In this document: in pieces, positions 57,881 through 64,000 of the stretch
Layout: each line of letters starts with the position of its first letter
Position numbering within the stretch: position 1 is the stretch's first letter
Assembly (NCBI GenBank): GCA_949358305.1
Contig: OX442317.1
Location: 6,018,186-6,082,185 of the forward strand
Reading direction: 5' to 3'
Length of the DNA: 64,000 bases
Origin: Strigamia acuminata
Taxonomy: Eukaryota > Arthropoda > Chilopoda > Geophilomorpha > Linotaeniidae
The notes under the pieces: model-generated
Database searches by the model: none
Told to the model about the DNA's origin: nothing
Seen by the model: the letters and a program-made list of their open reading frames with translations, nothing else
Program-made: the position numbers and the translations under genes

Positions 57881-60800
57881 GTAAAACATATTCCAACACT
57901 TCGGATTATAGAATTGTCAATGCAGCGGGGCAAGTCCCCTGCTCAGTTTGCGCTCACCGCCACCTTGACTGAAAGAAATCAAACTAACAGGCATTTCGTT
58001 GCGAAAAAACGCTCGGACCCCAATAAGTCTGTAGGCTTTATGACCCCCACAAGGGGGAGGATGACAAGGCCTCTAAGCCTGGTGACCCGGGATCAAGGGG
58101 GCCCGGCGTAGCTGATGAGCCGGCCAGCTAAGTGAGATAAACACGAGGCAAAAAAATTTTCTTTTTTAAATAAATATTACTATTGCGTCATCATTTTAAC
58201 TTATTTTATCCTAAATCCTGTAGAAATCTTGCTACGGGATAATTTCATCCCCATTATCCACAATATCACACTGTTCGTAAATTTGAGTCGTTCCTCGACT
58301 TTTAGAATAATTCACTTTCTGGAATGTACCTTGTTCTGACGGCCCTTTGTTCATAGATGGGTTGCCGTTACAAATAAATACATACATGTCCGTAAATTTA
58401 GCGCTAGGTAGGGGCCCGCTTTTTGCTAGGACAACGGTAGGCTTACATTTAAGTCTTCTGCACCTTGCGTTAATAATTTCTTCTTGAATGTAAGCGGAAA
58501 TATCAGCACAAAAATTCCTGGGCCGTATTACTCGTCAATCGGTTAGTTTTGAGGAAAATTCGAAACCACTTTGATTTTCGGGGACTAAGAATAGAAAAGG
58601 GGGGAAGTAAGATGGTGATTTTGATGGAACTGTGTGGGTTTTCTTTATTTTTCTGAACACGTGAATGAAGCGGCCACGTTTGGCTTGCATGTGTATCCCC
58701 TCCGGTTTGGTGGTGCGTGTTGTTCGTTATTGCCCCCTTTCCAGAATTCATTTGTCAGTGTTTGTAAGTGACACAAGAAGTGCGTTGTTTCTTAACTTGG
58801 AGCTTTGTAAAATGAGTCATAAGTTAGCTGTAGAATTAGATTCATTGAGGAGTTGAAAAAAGACAAATGGGGTCGTCCGACGCCCCCTACAACCGAACCA
58901 AACACAGTGTATATAATGTGTTTGAAAGCGAGGCACAGCGGCTATTTATGTGTGGAGTAAAGAAACTCGCTACTCTCATTCATGATGGCGTTTTCTTTTA
59001 TTTTTCTTTGAGGTGTCGGCGAAGAATTTCCTTTTAGAAAAACACTGAATGGGGGAAAATATTTTTTTATAAATATTTTTTTTAATTTAAAAAAAAATTA
59101 TAAATTAAAAAAAAAATATAAGAAATAATTGATTTTAAAGAATTTTGGGTTTGGTTTTTATTTTTTTTCGTGTAAAATAAATTGGGAATTACAAAAAAAT
59201 AATTATTTTATCGGTGTTTTGTAGTTTGGGTTGGCGTGTAGTCGATATTTGAGTATTTGTGTGTTTGGGGCTCAAATTTCCTTCTCGCGTCCCTCGAATA
59301 CGTGTTTACAAATTTCCCAATTACTTTTATCAGTTGTTTTTGTGAAAAATTTGATAAGGAGACAACAGACACAACTAAGGGCCAAGAATACTTTTCAAAG
59401 TCTATTCTTGTCAAAGGATTTCCGCTTATCTTCTGCCTCACGCTGAAAAAGGGAAGTGAAAACAAAGTAGTAACGCCCGCAAATGACTAACAAAAGAAAT
59501 TTGAAGTCGCAAAAAAAGGTGTCAAATGTGCCAGATTTATTGTTATTTTTATTTTATTTTTTTTTTATTTTGCCAATTAATTTTTATTGTTTCAACATTT
59601 TTATTTTCGGTGACGGGTTTCAATCAACACGTTTTGTTATTGGTTAATGTGTGCTTTCCTCATTCTTGGTGACGAGTGACGAAATGTGTCAGTAGAAATC
59701 AGTTTGCACATCGCTTGTAATTGAGATGCGTTTGTCCTCCACTGAGTGACATCACTTTAAATAGATAAAGACACTACAATTCATTCACTTGTTGATAAAT
59801 GGACCAAACATGGCGGGGTTTGAACCGATTCGCCTTACAACAACAAAAGTGTGGAGTTTTTGTCTTAAAATTACCCAAAAATTGACGTAAAACAACAAAA
59901 AAAGAAATTTTTGCCTTAAAAATCCCCAAAAATCGGCGTAAAACAACAAAAAAAGGAATTTTTGCCTTAAAAATTCCCAAAAATTGACGGAAAACAACAA
60001 AAAAAAGGAATTTTTGCCTTAAAAATCCAATAGTCGACGTAAAACAACAAAAATGTGGAATTTTTGCCTTAAAAATTCCCAAAATTGGCCATTTCGGGAC
60101 GAAAAGAGGAAAATTCAGTCACGGAACGTCATTAGTGAGACAAATGTCCATCGGAATAGTGAAATACACACGAGGAACATTGAATTCCGCAAATTTTTGT
60201 GATTTTAGTGCAGAATATTCTTCGAACGTTAAGAAGCCATTAGAAATCAGCTGTGGGTAATGCATGGAATTACAAAATGGACGGAGGGGGGCTTAATACA
60301 GCATGATGGGTTAATTAGTCATTTTGATTGGCACCACATGTCAGCAGTCATTGGCTGATTTACAGGGAAATTAATATCCCATTTTGCCTTGGGCGAGAAA
60401 AGAAAAAGATGGAGGTATATACGGAGAAGAAAAAAAAGGAAATATAATAACAATATTTGTATTTTGTGGAAGCATAAATAAAAATGGGGGTTTTAAGGAT
60501 AGATTGTAAAGGTTTTGAATTTGATTTTGCAAAGTGATTGGAAAGCTGATGAAAATTGGTTGAAATAATTGGCAAAATGGAGTCGGTATATATACACGGG
60601 GAAGGAGAGGGAGCCATTGAAGCGAACAGTTTTCGAAGGAATTGAAAATAATGAAAAACAGTGGCGTGATGCACCCGAGGGACTCGTTCTCGTCTTAATC
60701 CTATCAGACGGGCAAACAGAGTGTCAGTCAATATGCAAATTTAAACTCAAATTCCACTCTGATTTTTGCATCCCCCCGTTGCTATGGAGACGGGTAAAAT

Positions 60801-63800
60801 AGCAAATGGCTCGAATCAAACGTGTCAAATAAAATTGGATTGTCTTTCAATAAAAATAAAATCAAAAAACGGCCTTATGGGTAATCATATTTTAAAAGGA
60901 AAAAAAAATTTTAAAAGTTCAAATTAGGGGCGTTTTGCGCCATGTTTTTGCCATTTTTATTTTTTTATTTTAAAGATATTTCCTATCTTCAACCCATTTT
61001 ACCCGTGAAAAAAACCTGGGAAGATTTTTTGCTGCCATCTTTTAATCTCGAATGTACAAATCCCTTTCCTTTTAACACTTCCTTTCTAAAATTAGAATAA
61101 ATCTCAATGATATGTGTTTAGAGGGGTCTTTTAATTTTTTTTTGATATGACATTTAACCACAAGTTGCACTAACCCTCGCTTCCGGATTTTTTTTATATT
61201 TTTTTTTTATATTTCGATTTTTTTTTCTCCAGGTTTTATCAGTGAGAAATTTTTTTCTCTCACGTGATATCTTGTCTGGAGTTGGGGGTATTTATTTTGT
61301 GTAAATTGGAATGCTGGGGTATATTTAGGGGTAGGTGATGATTTTTTGCTAAAGGTATGTAGAAATTTTAATTTTTTTTAATTTTTTTTTTTTTAAAAAT
61401 AATTTGTAAAATAGATTTTTATATTGTTTTGGTTTTGGCGGCCATGTTGATTATTTGGGTTGGAATGTGGAAGTTTTAAACGAATCAGTTGCAATTGATG
61501 AGAAAGAGGAGGTTTGTTGAGGATTCCGTGACTCGTCGCAATATCCAATTAGAGGCTGGTTGCACACTGGGCATGCGCACAAGGTAAAAGTATGGCGTTA
61601 TAAACATGTCAAACTTGTCAAAAGGAAATATGATCTGTGAATATGTTCGCCAGACATGAGCTTGAGCCTGAGCAACGGCTTCGCTTCCCCCAATTCGTGG
61701 ATAACTGCGCCAAAGGAGAGAGAGAGAACGAGAACAAAATCAAATTGGATTCGTCTTGTTCCAGAAAAAATAATCGTAAATAACTCCGAAAAAGAAAGTT
61801 AAAAGAAATAAAAATAAAAAAAATAAATTCTGAATAAAATAAAAATAAAATTTTATAATAAAAAAAAAATATATTTTAATTAAATGCGACGTGGAATTTC
61901 GTCAAATTTAGTCGCACTGATTGTCCAATTAAATAACTAAATCCACAGAAGTCGCCGCTCAGCCTGCGCGGTGTTTAATTCATTTCGACACAATGTTTGT
62001 TTTATTTTTAATTAGTTTGTATTATTATTATTAATTAAATTTAATTAATCGAATAACTTTTATTGAAATTCGACTTTGGTGTAATGACATCATCATTTCT
62101 CAGAACCTTGCTGTTTTTTAATCCGCTTTCCGCCCGCAATTTCATTGTTTTTAGTCCGCAAAAATAGTCCGTAGCAGCTTTACGTATATCTTGAATATAA
62201 ACGCTCGTTAGCGAATCTGGCGCAATGCTCAGGAGATTAATTTAAACGGGGTCGTAATCTGCGGGACTATAACTGTGAGAAGAGTGTCAGAAAAACGTAA
62301 ACAAATGCTGGATTTATTGTAGGTGCATTTTTGATTGTAATCTAAGCTCGTTTCGTACGTAAATAAATATACAAAAATGGAGGAGGAATTTTAACGAGTC
62401 AATAAACAAAAGAGTTGCAAAAACCTAAGTGCTAATGCACACCTGTTTTGCAGTGTTTGAAGCAGTTGGAAACACAAAAGCGCACTCTTAGATGTCACGA
62501 GAAGATATTGTTTGCATCCTCCTTCGTTGTTTATTTCGTCGACGACACTTTGCAAGTTGTTTCATCTCCCTAAGACGAAACTGTGCATTCGAACCGATGT
62601 ATTTATCTCATTGGTATTACCGAGGTCGGATGCAATTCCATATTTTGTTGGAGATGAAAGCAAATATGTCTGCCAGGGATTATAGAGGGAGGGGAAGCAT
62701 GAACAAAAGCCAATGCAATAGGTTGTAGTTCATTCTAGCGGCAACGATGAGGATGTGAGAATAAAAGTCTCCTTTCTGTATCTCTCTCTCTCTCTATTGA
62801 AAGAAATAATCCCCTCATTGTGGGTGCTACACATGATAATAAAGAAATGTCATAATTTTCTTCTTTGAAAGGAGTGACTTTTTGTCAAAAAACCTCTTTT
62901 ATGTTTGTATTTATTTAGGCCTATATTTTTTATTTTTTATTTTTTATTATTTTATCGTGTGGGTGTGTATGAATTATCGTGGGGAAATATCGGGCGACTT
63001 TTAGGATTGTCAGGAGAGCAATTATCTCGGTTTAAGATTGAGGGGAAAATTAGAAAACATAACAAGATGTCATCCATCTTTTAGTGTAAAACCAATAAAA
63101 AAATTTCCACCCTCTTTTCTGGAATCTGGCTGCAAAACAAATACGAGTCATTGGTGCTTATTTATTCTGACACCAGGCGGGGCGATGGACAAAGATAAAC
63201 GACTTGATGGGGTATAGAAAAGCTTGTTTTAGATTAATTAAGAGCACGTGTGTTGGAGATGAAAAATATGGCCGAGAATTTCGAAGGACTGTGTTATCGA
63301 CCTTGGGGTAGTGTACAATCGAGTTTCCAAGAACTCAAATGAATGTATATATTTGTATTGATGGATAATTTTTAGCCCTAACTCATTTTCTCGAGTCAAT
63401 AATCTCAGGAATGACTCGAGTGTGTTCTTTGTAGCATACAATGTGCAATAATGTGATTGGATGAGGTTTAGTGTGACAGGGGATGGTGAGTTTCCATCAG
63501 CAGAGTTTGCAAATGACAATCCTTGTGGCTAGTTGGTTTCGAATTACTGTCACTAGGTGCAGACTGGATTGACAAATGACCACCAGGTGGTGGTCCCAAG
63601 TCGCGAGTTTAAACAAATAAAAGTTTGTCGAGTGGTTCCCTGGAACCACCACCCCCACAATGGCGGGGGAGGGGGTCAGGGGCTTGGAGGGGAAGGGTGT
63701 GAAAATGCGAGGTTGCCGTGGCAACTTGGTGTGTTAGAATCCAGATGTTGCGCGAAATGAGAAACTTGTCCGATTTATGAGGTCGATTCGTTTGTTTTGG

Positions 63801-64000
63801 AAACCACTGGAAATAGAAAAGTGTTGGGACGTTGGTTAGGTAATAGTTTACGTAGGAGATCAAAGATGCGGGGAATTATTTCGGTTGGGGAGTCATCCAT
63901 CTATTTCTTTGTGCTTTTCTAATTGTTTTGTTATGTTCTTTGTGTGTTTCTTAATTTAACTCAATTCTCTTTGAGGTTGCTGATTTATTTTTAAGTCGCA
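57881..64000 (+). other. Start of a long SoxD-like intron
   Basis: No further coding exon could be supported by 64000. Contents: a GC-rich patch with hairpin-like words at 58030-58125 (CCCCCACAAGGGGG), a TATA-like GTGTATATAATG at 58907, a minisatellite (59835-60090), TATATATA at 60587, GGGCATGCGCAC near 61578 (NRF1-like, followed by AAG|GTAAAAG), CT runs near 62780, and a G-rich patch at 63650-63700. No gene seen. Confidence 0.4.
59835..60090. repeat. Tandem repeat of about 60 bp
   Basis: Four to five copies of a unit with GTAAAACAACAAAAA, GGAATTTTTGCCTTAAAAAT and CCCAAAAATTGAC. Minus-strand frames across it (FLRQKFLFLLF repeats) are by-products of the repeat. No SOX core. Confidence 0.82.

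Noticed and set aside
57320-58111. 263-codon single frame as a separate gene
   Set aside because: It is SoxD-like exon 2 (57691-57880) plus flanking intron; borders TTGCAG and GTAAAA and the coiled-coil similarity fit only the exon.
59774-60082. Minus-strand frame with FLRQKFLFF repeats
   Set aside because: Generated by the 60-bp tandem repeat.
1-64000. tRNA, rRNA, CRISPR or bacterial-type operon features
   Set aside because: No cloverleaf with T-arm consensus, no rRNA stretch and no spaced repeat array of CRISPR type; tandem arrays here have no unique spacers, and the genes have spliceosomal introns.

Overview
The window is animal nuclear DNA. Genes have many short introns (mostly 55-80 bp, GT...AG), single-gene transcripts and AATAAA signals. 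Base composition is roughly one-third GC by eye, with much poly-A/T, many minisatellites and miniature inverted-repeat transposons. The gene set (tetraspanin, branched-chain aminotransferase, a KIAA1549/DUF3827-like membrane protein, SERGEF and a SoxD-like factor) is bilaterian. The short introns fit a compact-gene invertebrate; a tunicate is possible, but the species cannot be fixed from this sequence.

Left third (1-19.3 kb) is gene-dense, all on the + strand: a remnant of a BCAT 5' region (1-463), a tetraspanin (923-2013), intact BCAT copy A (3498-5670), a secreted N-glycosylation-rich tandem-repeat protein (6572-7946), a large type I membrane protein with a Cys-rich mucin-like ectodomain and a KIAA1549-like membrane-proximal region (8314-11685), intact BCAT copy B (12174-15812) and SERGEF (17639-19313). 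The BCAT copies differ at about 16 of 392 residues. Copy B carries several transposon insertions absent from copy A, and its duplicated block is bracketed by an exact 34-bp direct repeat.

Middle (19.3-54.9 kb) has no convincing protein gene. It holds at least six minisatellite arrays, several MITEs, and four GC-richer islands (about 20.5, 36.1, 46.1 and 51.1 kb). Each island combines promoter-type motifs with a strong splice donor and no convincing coding frame. They look like alternative non-coding first exons for the gene on the right, but this is inference.

Right end (54.9-64 kb): two coding exons (54945-55480 and 57691-57880) of a protein whose N-terminus and coiled-coil start resemble SoxD (Sox5/6/13). 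The HMG box is not in the window, so the gene runs off the right edge. Three of the minisatellite arrays upstream carry a SOX HMG-box core motif (AACAAT/ATTGTT) in every unit, the most intriguing regulatory signal here.

The coding exons were spliced by hand using reading phase, GT/AG borders and family similarity. No alignment or database search was run; family comparisons are from memory.
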